The notes under the pieces are model-generated. The model made no database searches. It saw only the letters and a program-made list of their open reading frames with translations, and was not told the DNA's origin. Source: Strigamia acuminata (taxonomy: Eukaryota; Arthropoda; Chilopoda; Geophilomorpha; Linotaeniidae). Taken from it: 64,000 nt of DNA. Position numbers and translations under genes: made by a program. The stretch covers positions 32,266,427 to 32,330,426 of the forward strand of contig OX442315.1 of assembly GCA_949358305.1 (NCBI GenBank), written 5' to 3'. Below are positions 12,943-23,403 of the stretch, piece by piece. Each line of letters starts with the position of its first letter. The stretch's first letter is position 1.

Positions 12943-12987
<45 letters not shown>

Positions 12988-15052
12988 GGAAATGGAAATC
13001 CAATTAAAGCATACCAGATTGAAACGTGTTGCAGGTTATTTAAATTTCATTTAAAATATAGAAATTAATACCACAAAACAAATGATTTCTGCGTGAATAT
13101 ATCACAAGATTACATAAAAATCATCCATCTGGATGTACACTTTCTTTTTGTTAACAATAAAGTGATTTTAATGACATTAATGGCGCTCGAATCAAAGCTT
13201 TAGGCCTTTCGATCAAACAGTCATCTTCAGCGGTAGTTTAAAACTGATAAATTGTCTCGCAGGGCATGGTTGCCGACTTCAACACGTCGTGGCTAAGCTA
13301 AGCTTATTACAATATTTGATTTGAAAATCAAGCGCTCGAAAACTAGACATTTGCCAAATATTTACCCTGACAACTCCACACTGACTGTGCATGTTCAAAC
13401 ACATTCAAATCTAGCCATCAAGCTCTAAAATAAAAATGCAATACAAGCCGTTACAGCAGCAGTGTTACTTTTTATTACTTTGCCCTACATCACCACCAGG
13501 TAACCGCACTCATAAATCATTGGAAATCCTTAGTAAATCACTCAAGAATGACAATGAGCTCGGGTTTGAAGCTAAACACTAAATTTAGTACGAGTGGCGC
13601 TTAGTTAAAACGCTCAATCAAGCCAACTTACGCCATTTATTTGAAGTGTGGCTAATTGACAGGAAATTTCAGATTCAGACAGATAAATAAATCATTTCAA
13701 AATATTAAAAGTTAAAAGTTAAAAATTTTTTTATATTTAATTATATTTAAAATTTTCATAAATTTGTTTGGAGAATTAAAATGCGTATAATTTGACAAGG
13801 GAGATAAATAGTGAGTGGTTGCTGGTTATTCAACTACACTGCAAGACATTTTGCCATTTTAATTAAACTGTAGGAAATTGCAAGCAAGGCGGCAGCTTTA
13901 GATTATTGTACCAAACTTTCAACTGGAGATTACACAAATGTTAGCCAACAACTAATTTTATAGGAATCGATAAGATCAGCTACAGTGCCCCTCCTTGCCC
14001 ACACGTAATTAACCAGATTGATTACACACAAATAGAGTCGCGTTGCAATTACAAGAACTTCATTAACAATTAAACGTCTTCGAAATCCACCAAAACGTAT
14101 CTAAAAAAAAATTTATTTTGTGTGTAGCCAGTAAATGAAACCCAACCCCCATTCTAATACTATTCTTGCAGAAAACTTAATATATCTTGGTCATAAATTC
14201 ACGTTTTTGTTATTGTTGAATAATGCTGCTTCCAACAACTCCAAGTATGATGGGAAGTCGATTGAAATGTCTTCAGATTTCAGATGGCAATGGATTTTAA
14301 CTGATTAGGTAAAAAGTTATATTTGAAAACAGTTGATTTAATTATTCAAAACAGGAAATAAGTAAATTTAATTTTCCTCCCTCAAACTTGTCCCATTTAC
14401 ATTGTGGGTCACCGAAGTGACCCTCTGATGACCAAACATGTCGCCACCCAATTCCCCCAATTTGCGCGTCCTTTTTAAACGCCAATTTCAACAAATAGAT
14501 GCCAATGCACGACAAGGAAATAAAGTAAACACTACAATCGAGATATTTGGACCTTATTGATGAGTCCCCATGTGCCTGTACTTGTCAAAGGAAGCACGAC
14601 TTTGGCAACACAGGTCAACTACAACTACAACAGATGCATGACCCAGGGTAGGTTTCGTCCTATATCTATCCCACGAGACGGTAACGGGATTAACGAACCA
14701 ACCTGCCGCCATAAAGATGACCTGCTGCCAAATCACTGATCCTCCTGCACAAACATTTGTCTTTGTGATTGCTTAAAAATTCTCTCAGGGCTAGCTAGCT
14801 CAGCTCACCACTTTCCTTGGTGTGTTACGAGATGAAAAACGGTCACTGTGAACACAAGTGTTGCACCATTATAGCCACGCAGTATGTAAAACAGTCGAGG
14901 GATTTAAAAACAACGGTTGAGTTGTATTGCAGTGAAGCATGCAAACTTTTCTACGCACTGATCTGACCAATGCTTTCTTCTGTTTGGTACACTGAATTTC
15001 CCAATGTAGAAGTAGAATTATCAGATTTTACAAGCTCCAATACTGGGTTAAA
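11939..15052. other. Non-coding with homopolymer tracts
   Basis: This stretch holds two poly-G tracts (about 11961-11980 and 12256-12274) and a 39-nt poly-T (12945-12983). A palindromic word, GGGTCACCGAAGTGACCC, lies near 14405. No gene is supported. The overlapping 60-codon frames on both strands at about 14554-14739 are not convincing. Confidence 0.45.
12945..12983. repeat. Poly-T tract, 39 nt
   Basis: An uninterrupted T run. It could be the tail of a minus-strand retroposed sequence lying to its right, but I could not identify one. It may also be a plain homopolymer expansion. Confidence 0.9.
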
Positions 15053-15425
15053 GTGGAAACACAAGGGAGCGGGTAAAATTCCAAAGCTTGCTAGCACAAG
15101 TTTAAAGAGGGAGTCATTTACGAGCTCATTTGACCCGCTTTTGGCTTACCAGCTTAACTGGCAAACTCAAGCTAGCTAATAAAAAAATGGCTGCCAGAAA
15201 TTCCCTCCAAAATCTCCCCCAAGAATTTCCTCACGATTCTAATTGGCTGTCAAAGTCACATGACCAAAACACCAGCAAGCTTGAAGCTGGTAAATCAAAC
15301 TCAGTTTGATCGAAGCGGGTGAGTACAAGCTCGCTTCAAAACAAAGCTTTGAATAAAAACGCAAGCTTGTGTTTGCTCAAGTAAAAGCAAACTTTGGAAT
15401 TTTACCCGCTCCCTTGTGTTTCCAC
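15053..15425. mobile_element. Foldback/MITE-like element, about 373 bp
   Basis: The left end reads GTGGAAACACAAGGGAGCGG and the right end is its complement. The inverted match continues inward through TAAAATTCCAAAGCTTGCT on the left, with small differences on the right, for about 40 bp in total. Target duplications are not clear. No transposase is present. Confidence 0.8.
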
Positions 15426-16865
15426 CATGTGACATTAATGAATGGCAAAAACTGGAAAAACTAAATAAATTCAACGTGCAACTTTCAAAAATAAGGACCC
15501 TTCTCACAGTTCTTTAATGGGGCCCTATTAGATCAACTAATTGGTTCAATTACCGTATTTCAATTACCGCATCCCTATTTAGAAACGCACTTTGTGGGAT
15601 TATAATGTGATGGCCCACCGCCCATGAGACAAACAATCACCAGAGTTATTCTGAGCTCTGCTTTTACTAAGTTATCCCTGGGACTGCGAGGACTGCGAAA
15701 ACCTATAAATCGACCACAGCTACTTCAACTTGACTCGAGTGTCCGATCTTTACCGATTTATCCGTTCTCTATTACTGCCTATTGCTATTGAATAAGTAAA
15801 TAAAGTGGATACTTGTTGATCATTTGGCAACTGTATGCGATCAGTTGCACACTTAGGTGGTATTACTATCGTTTCGGAAATTCCCGAAGGTCTGTTGCAA
15901 GCACGCTTTTTTCTTTTTCACACAGTGCAGCAAACTGCAACGAATCAATAAATCGCTTTATTGATAAAGCAATATTATTTGTCGACTGATATCCACTTTG
16001 AAATTTAAAACCAGAAACTAGAGGCAGACTTAGCTGTAAATTGAGTTAATCAAATACAAATCACAAGTTGCACGTTGTAAATACATTTTTGTGGCTTGCG
16101 GCTTTGCGAAATGACTTGAGCTGACAAACCAACTGAAATTAAACTCATAGTCACTTGACAGTTTATTGATTGTGCCATTGTGGTTTCCATTCCAAAATCG
16201 CGAAAATGAGATAACTAAATTGAATCACTGCATTACAATCCAACATTAAAACTACAATTTTAATATAACTATAAAAATAAACTTTGCGACAAACTTATGT
16301 TTCTTATAAATAATCCAAGGGGGGTAATCTCCCCCCTGTATCCGCCTCTGCCAAGACCTTGGCCCTTATGGTCATCAATATCTTCATTGGTTTATTGTGC
16401 ACGCCATGAATAAGCTTCCGTCAGTGCACGTTGGACTCTTCGAAGATTACATCCGCTACACTGCCGATAACCCATACATTCATCTAAGAATTTTGGCATT
16501 AATTAATTAGCCTTGGCATTTGTTATTTAGAGAGAATTCATAGTGTAATTCCCGTCTGAAAAAAATTTCCAATATCCGATTTTGGGGGCGGGAAGTAGAC
16601 CATGCATTTTCTCTAAATACAATAAAACGATGTTCCTGCATTGAAAATGTAAAGTTGCATTTTCTTAAGATAATGTTCACAGCTAATAAATTTCCCATTT
16701 CTATTATACTATGAAATTTCTAAAGCCAGAAATTTCAGATAGCGTTTAATTCAAGGAGTTGGTTTCATTCAACCACATAAGTTACTGTAATTAAATATTA
16801 TGACTTGTTTTATATCATCATCCTCATTTTAATTCTTCTACAAGCATTAGTTCATGAATCCTATA
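15426..16865. other. Non-coding; possible solo-LTR-like signals
   Basis: A TATAAAT box at 15704-15710 is followed about 90 bp later by AATAAA at 15799-15804, a spacing seen in LTRs. No matching terminal motifs, target duplication or internal region were found. The remainder is AT-rich with no gene. Confidence 0.35.
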
Positions 16866-17287
16866 CTCGAGTTGCACTCAAAAAGGCACCTCACAATGTG
16901 TACTCCCATTGGTCGAGCCAATTTACTGGTGTAGTAATCCGGAAAAGTAGACCCAAACACCAGAATTGCATTACAATGTACAGACATTGTAATCGATTGC
17001 CTAGGCAACGGCCTAAAATTCAAACTTCCAGACGATGTAAGCAATAAACACAACAAACATGAGTTTGACATTTTTTAATGTGTGAAACTTCATTTCAATG
17101 ATGGAAATAACATTTTTTATTAAATAAAATCAAAATAACATAAACTAAATTAGTCATAACAATCACAACAATAAATAAAAATCAAAACTACTTCTCCTAG
17201 TAGTAGTATACAGTCTGGAGTTAGTAGTAAACTGGCTCGACCAATGGGAGTACACATTGTGAGGTGCTTTTTTGAGTGCAACTCAAG
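16866..17287. mobile_element. 422-bp MITE, copy 2
   Basis: Same family and length as 8332-8753, with TA on both sides. The right end carries a point change (CTCAAG instead of CTCGAG). No coding capacity. Confidence 0.93.
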
Positions 17288-19995
17288 TATACATGAAAAA
17301 TGTCTTAACATTGTCAAATGTTCTTCAATTTTTCTTCGATCAAAAGCGACTGACTTCCTTTAGGTAGTCCATTTCCGCATCAGTTTTGAAACACACGCAC
17401 GGACCAAGAAGTGAAGCACTTAATGCCATTGCAGTTGCTACAGCAAAAAAAAGGCAATTTCCTGTATTAGGCACACATTTAAATGTTACTTGTAGTTGAA
17501 CCCATTCATTCTCATTCAGTGCTCCCAAACACATTCTTGATTTATGTATTCTGGTTTCTAAAATTTCTGTCAGCACAACTTCCAGTGACAAATGTCCACG
17601 TAACAAATTTTCCATACAACATTTCAACAATTAAAATAAACAAAACACGGAAACAGATTCCAATGCAATTCGAAAAAGTAATTGAATTTTCTTTATAAGC
17701 TTAACCTTTGCGCTGCATATTGCATTTAGGTATTTCTTCAATCTATTTCCTGTATAGAAAATTCCATCAAACAAAACTCTATTACTGAATTCATTGTGAA
17801 ATTGATATATCACTACATTTCAATTATCGATTCCTGGACCAGAATCCGATCCACTCTTTCAAGACAATTGTATTATCTTTCGCCTTAACTAGAAATAAGA
17901 AAATAATTGAAATTTCCAGCACAGATTATTTTCCAATTTCCATACAAACCTTGTTAAGTGCAGTCTACTGTGGCGAACTCATCTTTCACTTTCAATGTTT
18001 GAGGAAAAAAAAGGGGAACAAAAAAAAGAAAAGAAACAAGATGGGTTTCTTGCTTAACTTTCGTTAGATTTACTGTTTTCATTATTTTCTGTTTGGTCAT
18101 TACTTCTTATTTGGCGTGAACTCCATACCCCAAACTACCACTGAGGGCCACTCATCACTCTCAGCCCAAACATTATAGTCAATATAACAATTTATTGATA
18201 AAATATTTGGATAATAAGCTCTACTTGTTAACATCTGTATCCTGTCAGGGTCAAAACAGGATTTCCATGAGATTCTCGTGTTCAGTCTTATAGCCATCAT
18301 CAGTAAAGCCAATGTTTACCTGCAAAATCCCTTTGAAAGTTCGCAAAGTTGATTTATAATATTTTTATAATATTTTATAATATTTTTAGTTCTGATGAAA
18401 ATAAAACACGCTTCTCTTACAAATCAGAAATTGTTGTATTTTATTCGGAGTTCACAGGTACAATTTCCAAGGAACAAAGGAATCTTATGATAATTTATGA
18501 CACTTTGCATACGCTTCCTGTTGCGCATACTTAAATCTCAATCAAAAAACACCTCCTTAACGTTGGCTTCACTGCTTGACCTCATATTGCTTTGTTTGAT
18601 CTCGGATGAAGCCCACGCTCTTACAAACGCCAGTTTTTACAATCCCTCCAGGAAGCACTGTTCCTATTCGGTTTTGACGCTCAGATATTTCCATAATCTT
18701 TTACTAAGACTTCCTTAGTCTTGAACTGCTTGGCAACATCAATTTTTAAAACTAATCCTCATTCAGTCACTTTAAATTATAACACTGGCTAAACTCCCAA
18801 CACTCTAAAAAATTTATTCTACTTGATAAAAAGACTTTCTACAACCCGCCAGACACTATTGAGTCGGGACACAATCAACTTGCATGAAACAGACTGTATC
18901 ATCTATCATCTATCCTCTGCGAGCCAACCGGACGTACAAATTGGAAATACCACATCAAGCCATTACTAAAAGACATGCTAATTACTACTTAAGATACTTA
19001 AAACGAACAATTGAATACTGTGATTTAATCTGACATGAAACACAAGCGACTCGGCACACAAATCCAATCCACTGCATTCATTAAAAATGTAAAAAACGAT
19101 ATCACAATCTATTTTGATAAAGTATCATTTTAAACTCGAGACGTATGGATTTTCTAACATGTGATGACATTTTGCAATGTTCTTATCTTAACGTAGCAGC
19201 TGTTCTCATCGTTGGATGAGTCGCGTGCAGACGCTAGAGTATATCCAATGAAATGGCTGACGTCAATTCATAAGCCGTAATGTGTCCTCAAGTGAAGAAT
19301 GGGAGAAAAAATTTGATCAAATTGGTAGCGTGTGTACTAAATCTTAATCTTGTTACAAAAATAGTAAAGATCACGACAACCAAATTGGATTTAGGAGTCT
19401 TTTCTTTGTAGACTGCGGTACCTAGGTGCCCCACACGCAAAAGAATTGACATACTGTGATCCAATAAACACATACTCGTATATAAATAGCTCCTTTAAAC
19501 TTAAAGTCACTTAACTTATTAGGCAATTGGTATTTTGGTAAATGCCTCTGCTTTGTATACGAATAACATTTAATCCCATTACGAAATGCCATGAGCAAGT
19601 GCAACAGAAGGATCCATAAAATATGATGGCTTCACACGATTAGTTTTACCGCACACAAAACAACATTTAGTTGTCCGTGCTAATACGAAAACTTGCGCGG
19701 AATTAATAAAAGTTATTAGTAAAATCAAGAATATGAACCAGCAGTAAGTGCATTCAAAATTCTTGGATATAAAAATGATGTAACGATAAATGAGTTTGGG
19801 TGAAGGCGGGCACTCAAGATAAGAAAAATAATGATTGTCATTACAACTATTCTTTTTCTGGTCTACTTACCTGATGTTAATAATGGTTATGGTTAAAATG
19901 ACTTTAGTTTCTTAAGAATACAGAGTATACAGTCAAATCTAAATATACGAGTATTGCAATAATTGATCAAATAATAAACCAAACAGAGTAAATTC
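17288..19995. other. Non-coding, AT-rich, no supported gene
   Basis: A minus-strand frame at 17340-17630 (96 codons) has a protein-like composition but no homology I recognise, no promoter and no splice context, so it is left uncalled. TAATATTTTTATAATATT repeats occur near 18357-18390. Confidence 0.4.
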
Positions 19996-20001
19996 TTTAA
20001 T

Positions 20002-20014
20002 TTTATTATTTATT
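20002..20014 (-). terminator. Poly(A) signals of the 20099-20959 gene
   Basis: Two AATAAA motifs on the minus strand (20002-20007 and 20009-20014) lie about 85-97 nt beyond the stop codon, a normal distance for 3' end formation. Confidence 0.6.
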
Positions 20015-20098
20015 ATGTAAAAAAAAGTTAAGTTTTAAAATATTTTGAAAAGGTTTTGTCATTTGAATAGATTAATTAAAAATCATTAAGAACTTCAA

Positions 20099-20959
20099 TT
20101 AAATTTCAGTAGAATCAATTTCTGCAAATTGCAAATCATTTGACGGTTCTAATGCAAATTTCAATTCGGGTGAAACTTCCGATTCTGCGTTATCTAATGA
20201 TTCTAATTCGGGTGCAACTTTCGATTCTGCGTTATCTGACGATTTTAACTTCAGTTCGTTTGAAACGTTCGCTTCTTCGTTAGTAGATGGTTCTAATTCC
20301 TCTGATGGTTTCGCTGCTTCGTTAGTAGACGGTTCTAATTCCTCTAATGGTTTCGCTTCTTCGCTATCCGACGATTCTAATTCCAAGTCGTGTGCAACTT
20401 TCGAGTCTGTGTTATCTGACGGTTCTAATTCGCGTGAAACTTTCGATTCTGCGTTATCCAATGATTCCAATTCGGGTGTAACTAACGATTCTGCGTTATC
20501 CGACGATTTAAATTCCAATTCGGGTGCAACTAACGATTCTGCGTTATCCGACGATTTCAATTTCGATTCGACTGAAACGTTCGAATCTTCGTTACGAGAC
20601 GATTTTAATTCCAATTCGTCCGATGGTTTCGCTTCTTCTGGACAATCAGTCTCCATTGGTGTCTCCATTGAGTCACAATCGTTTGGCTTCGGTTTTGTTA
20701 CTACCGCTCTATTTTCAAATTCAGACTTCACCAGATTTCGTACATTTTTTACATTTCTCTTGAAGCAATGGTGTATCCAATCCCGTATCCGTCTGTTTTC
20801 GCAAAATCCCAATCCTGTCAACTCCTGATTAATTTTTAACAACACGTACGGGTCTTTTCCACCTAGGTCGCTCAAATTCCGTATGTTGCTAACGATCACC
20901 TTAGCTAAACCTTCAGGAGAAATTTTCGTCCATCCATTGTGCGAACTTTTAACTTTCAT
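20099..20959 (-). CDS. Unrecognised acidic repeat protein, 286 aa
   Basis: An intronless gene of unknown function. I start it at the ATG at 20959. The frame stays open upstream to about 21090 but contains no earlier ATG. Residues 1 to about 88 look globular, with Trp and Cys residues (...NGWTKISPEGLAKV..., ...GLGFCENRRIRDWIHHCFKR...). From about residue 95 the protein is low-complexity and strongly acidic. It is built from imperfect 15-20-residue repeats around the core SSDNAESKVAPELE, with variants such as EPSTNEEAKPSEELE, so this part is probably disordered. No signal peptide or membrane segment was seen. A TATA box and initiator at the right distance upstream and two AATAAA signals downstream support a real transcription unit. 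I recognise no family. A recently expanded or taxon-restricted gene is possible; function is unknown. Confidence 0.6.
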   Translation of the reverse strand: MKVKSSHNGWTKISPEGLAKVIVSNIRNLSDLGGKDPYVLLKINQELTGLGFCENRRIRDWIHHCFKRNVKNVRNLVKSEFENRAVVTKPKPNDCDSMETPMETDCPEEAKPSDELELKSSRNEDSNVSVESKLKSSDNAESLVAPELEFKSSDNAESLVTPELESLDNAESKVSRELEPSDNTDSKVAHDLELESSDSEEAKPLEELEPSTNEAAKPSEELEPSTNEEANVSNELKLKSSDNAESKVAPELESLDNAESEVSPELKFALEPSNDLQFAEIDSTEI

Positions 20960-21046
20960 TATGCGTAAATCTAAATGTAAATCCAAATCTAAATATTCCA
21001 AATCAAAGTTCGGCTCGGCGAGTGCAGTAAAGTCGAATACGAAGTC

Positions 21047-21082
21047 GAATGATTGTTTGGAAGTTTGACTCTTGGTTATATA
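21047..21082 (-). promoter_or_regulatory. Core promoter: TATA box and initiator
   Basis: On the minus strand TATATAA occupies 21082-21076 and TCATTC occupies 21052-21047. That places the presumed +1 A at 21050, 32 nt from the start of the TATA box, which is the canonical spacing. The start ATG at 20959 would then follow a leader of about 91 nt. Confidence 0.5.
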
Positions 21083-21090
21083 CTACAGTA

Positions 21091-22225
21091 AATTACAACG
21101 TTTGGATTTCGTTATCGTAAATTACGTAGACATAACTCGATTTGACGTAAACCATACCAATAACGACATGCAAATATAACGAAGATCTGACGTAATTGTA
21201 GAAAATTGATTGTTTTTTTTTTCGGAACACAAACTTTTAAATATCTATTATAGTGAGTATTCATTTACTTAAATTTAACTTAACTTTGAGTGATTTTTCT
21301 CTCGGAAGTGAAGTGCACAACCTTTGAATAATTGACATTTGTTTAATGGATTGAGTACTTTAGTGGGGTCGAACACGTTTTAGAAATGCAATTCCCAATA
21401 GAACAAAAATTAAGCATTCCGAAGATCCAATTGGGAATACTCAGCGTGCGCAAAATGTCTAAATTTGTGTTAATTTACTTCGCGTCCAAGAAATCGCATT
21501 AGCTCTTAGGGATCACCTTTCGAGCACAATTATTTTCACTATTTGATCTTTTAAGAAAGGTTTAGCAATTTCAGCCAACTACAACAAGCAATTACAGAAT
21601 CCATGTTTACATACAACAAACTACAAGTGATCATTTCAATGGCACAATGCACAGATAATCCGTGTTAATGCTGCCACTAATAATACATTTTTGACCTTAG
21701 GTTCACCTAAAAGCAACCATTTTTTAACTTTTTAATCAAGAGATGGAAAAGGAGAAAAACGTGAGCTTTTGGCTCGATTTAAATTCAATTCTTGTATTGT
21801 TTTAAATTTTGTTTAGCAATATGCAAATATATATGCAATACGTGTGCAATGCTCGTCATTACACTTTGAAAAAGTTGTTATTAAGATGATTGGAATCATT
21901 GCTTAGAAATAGCATGATAATTTCTGGCTTGGAGCAATTTTGCTGATTAACAATCAGCAAAATGCCCAGGTACCTTGTTCATGCTTTATCCTTTTGCAAC
22001 TCGTAGTCAAACATTAGAATAATTGAAAATGTGCTCGGAGCTTGTGTTGATCCTGAGTTCACGAGGGCTTTCCTGTTATTGTGAAATCAGAATGAGAACC
22101 AAAGTTCTCTAGAATGAGACCATTTTTGGATAAGGGTTTATCTCGTTTCCTAAATTAAACTTGGGACGTTTCCTGTTTGAAGCGAGCTAGAATGCATAAA
22201 TATCCAAACATCACATGTTCGTATA
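21091..22225. other. Non-coding, nothing recognised
   Basis: AT-rich sequence upstream of the 20099-20959 gene. No second gene, repeat family or RNA gene was seen. Confidence 0.5.
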
Positions 22226-22647
22226 CTCGAGTTACACTCAAAAAGGCACTTCACAATGTGTACTCCCATTGGTCGAGCCAGTTTACTGGTGTAGTGATCC
22301 GGAAAAGTAGACCCAAACACCAGAATTGCATTACAATGTACAGACATTGTAATCGATTGCCTAAGCAACGGCCTAAAATTCAAACTTCCAGACGATGTAA
22401 GCAATAAACACAACAAACATGAGTTTGACATTTTTTAATGTGTGAAACTTCATTTTAATGATGAAAATAACGTTTTTTATTAAATAAAATCAAAATAACA
22501 TAAACTAAATTAGTCATAACAATCACAACAATAAATAAAAAACAAAACTACTTCTCCTAGTAGTAGTATACAGTCTGGAGTTAGTAGCAAACTGGCTCGA
22601 CCAATGGGACTACACATTGTGAGGTGCCTTTTTGAGTGCAACTCGAG
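22226..22647. mobile_element. 422-bp MITE, copy 3
   Basis: Same family and length as 8332-8753, flanked by TA. It has a few private substitutions (for example GTTACACTC in the left end). It lies only 334 bp from copy 4, in the same orientation. Confidence 0.93.
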
Positions 22648-22981
22648 TATAGTATTCACCAATTTTTCTTGTCTTTTCAATCGGAACTCCCGGTTCAATT
22701 AAAACTATTTAATGCACGGGTATGAATTTATTTAGCGCAAATAACCAATTGGAACACTTTAGAGCAGCTAGATTAGATGATGATAAACAACCACAAGCAA
22801 AATGCGTCAACTTTAGTCAAACATTCTTCGATTGTGTGGTGTGGTGTGTAATATGAATCTCCACCACTATCGGGATTTTCAGGAACTAAGTAAGAAGCGC
22901 ATGTGCCAAATTCGTATAAAGGTGATCGTTGCAGAAGTATGGTGCATTGAATATTCGGCGCATGTAAACGTAGTGATTATA
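22648..22981. other. Spacer between MITE copies 3 and 4
   Basis: 334 bp of unique-looking sequence with no gene. It includes ATTGTGTGGTGTGGTGTG near 22832. Confidence 0.5.
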
Positions 22982-23403
22982 CTCGAGTTGGACTCAAAAA
23001 GGCACTTTACAAGGTGTACTCCCATTGGTCGAGCCAGTTTACTGGTGTAGTGATCCGAAAAAGTAGACCCAAACACCAGAATTGCATTACAATGTACAGA
23101 CATTGTAATCGATTGCCTAGGCAACGGCCTAAAATTCAAACTTCCAAACGATGTAAGCAATAAACACAACAAACATGAGTTTGACATTTTTTAATGTGTG
23201 AAACTTCATTTTAATGATGGAAATAACATTTTTTATTAAATAAAATCAAAATAACATTAACTAAACTAGTCATAACAATCAAAACAATAAATAAAAATCA
23301 AAACTACTTCTCCTAGTAGTAGTATACAGTCTGGAGTTTGTAGTAAACTGGCTCGACCAATGGAAGTACACCTTGTAAAGTGTCTTTTTGAGTGCAACTC
23401 GAG
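22982..23403. mobile_element. 422-bp MITE, copy 4
   Basis: Same family and length as 8332-8753, flanked by TA. Its two ends share paired changes (CTTTACAAGGTGTACTC on the left, matched by its complement on the right), so the inverted ends have co-varied or been corrected together. Confidence 0.93.

Noticed and set aside
17340-17630. 96-codon minus-strand ORF as an exon
   Set aside because: Some protein-like character, but I recognise no family and see no convincing splice or promoter signals; left as undecided rather than called.
20409-20828. 139-codon plus-strand ORF opposite the acidic repeat gene
   Set aside because: A shadow of the repeats on the other strand; the promoter and poly(A) signals support the minus-strand gene.
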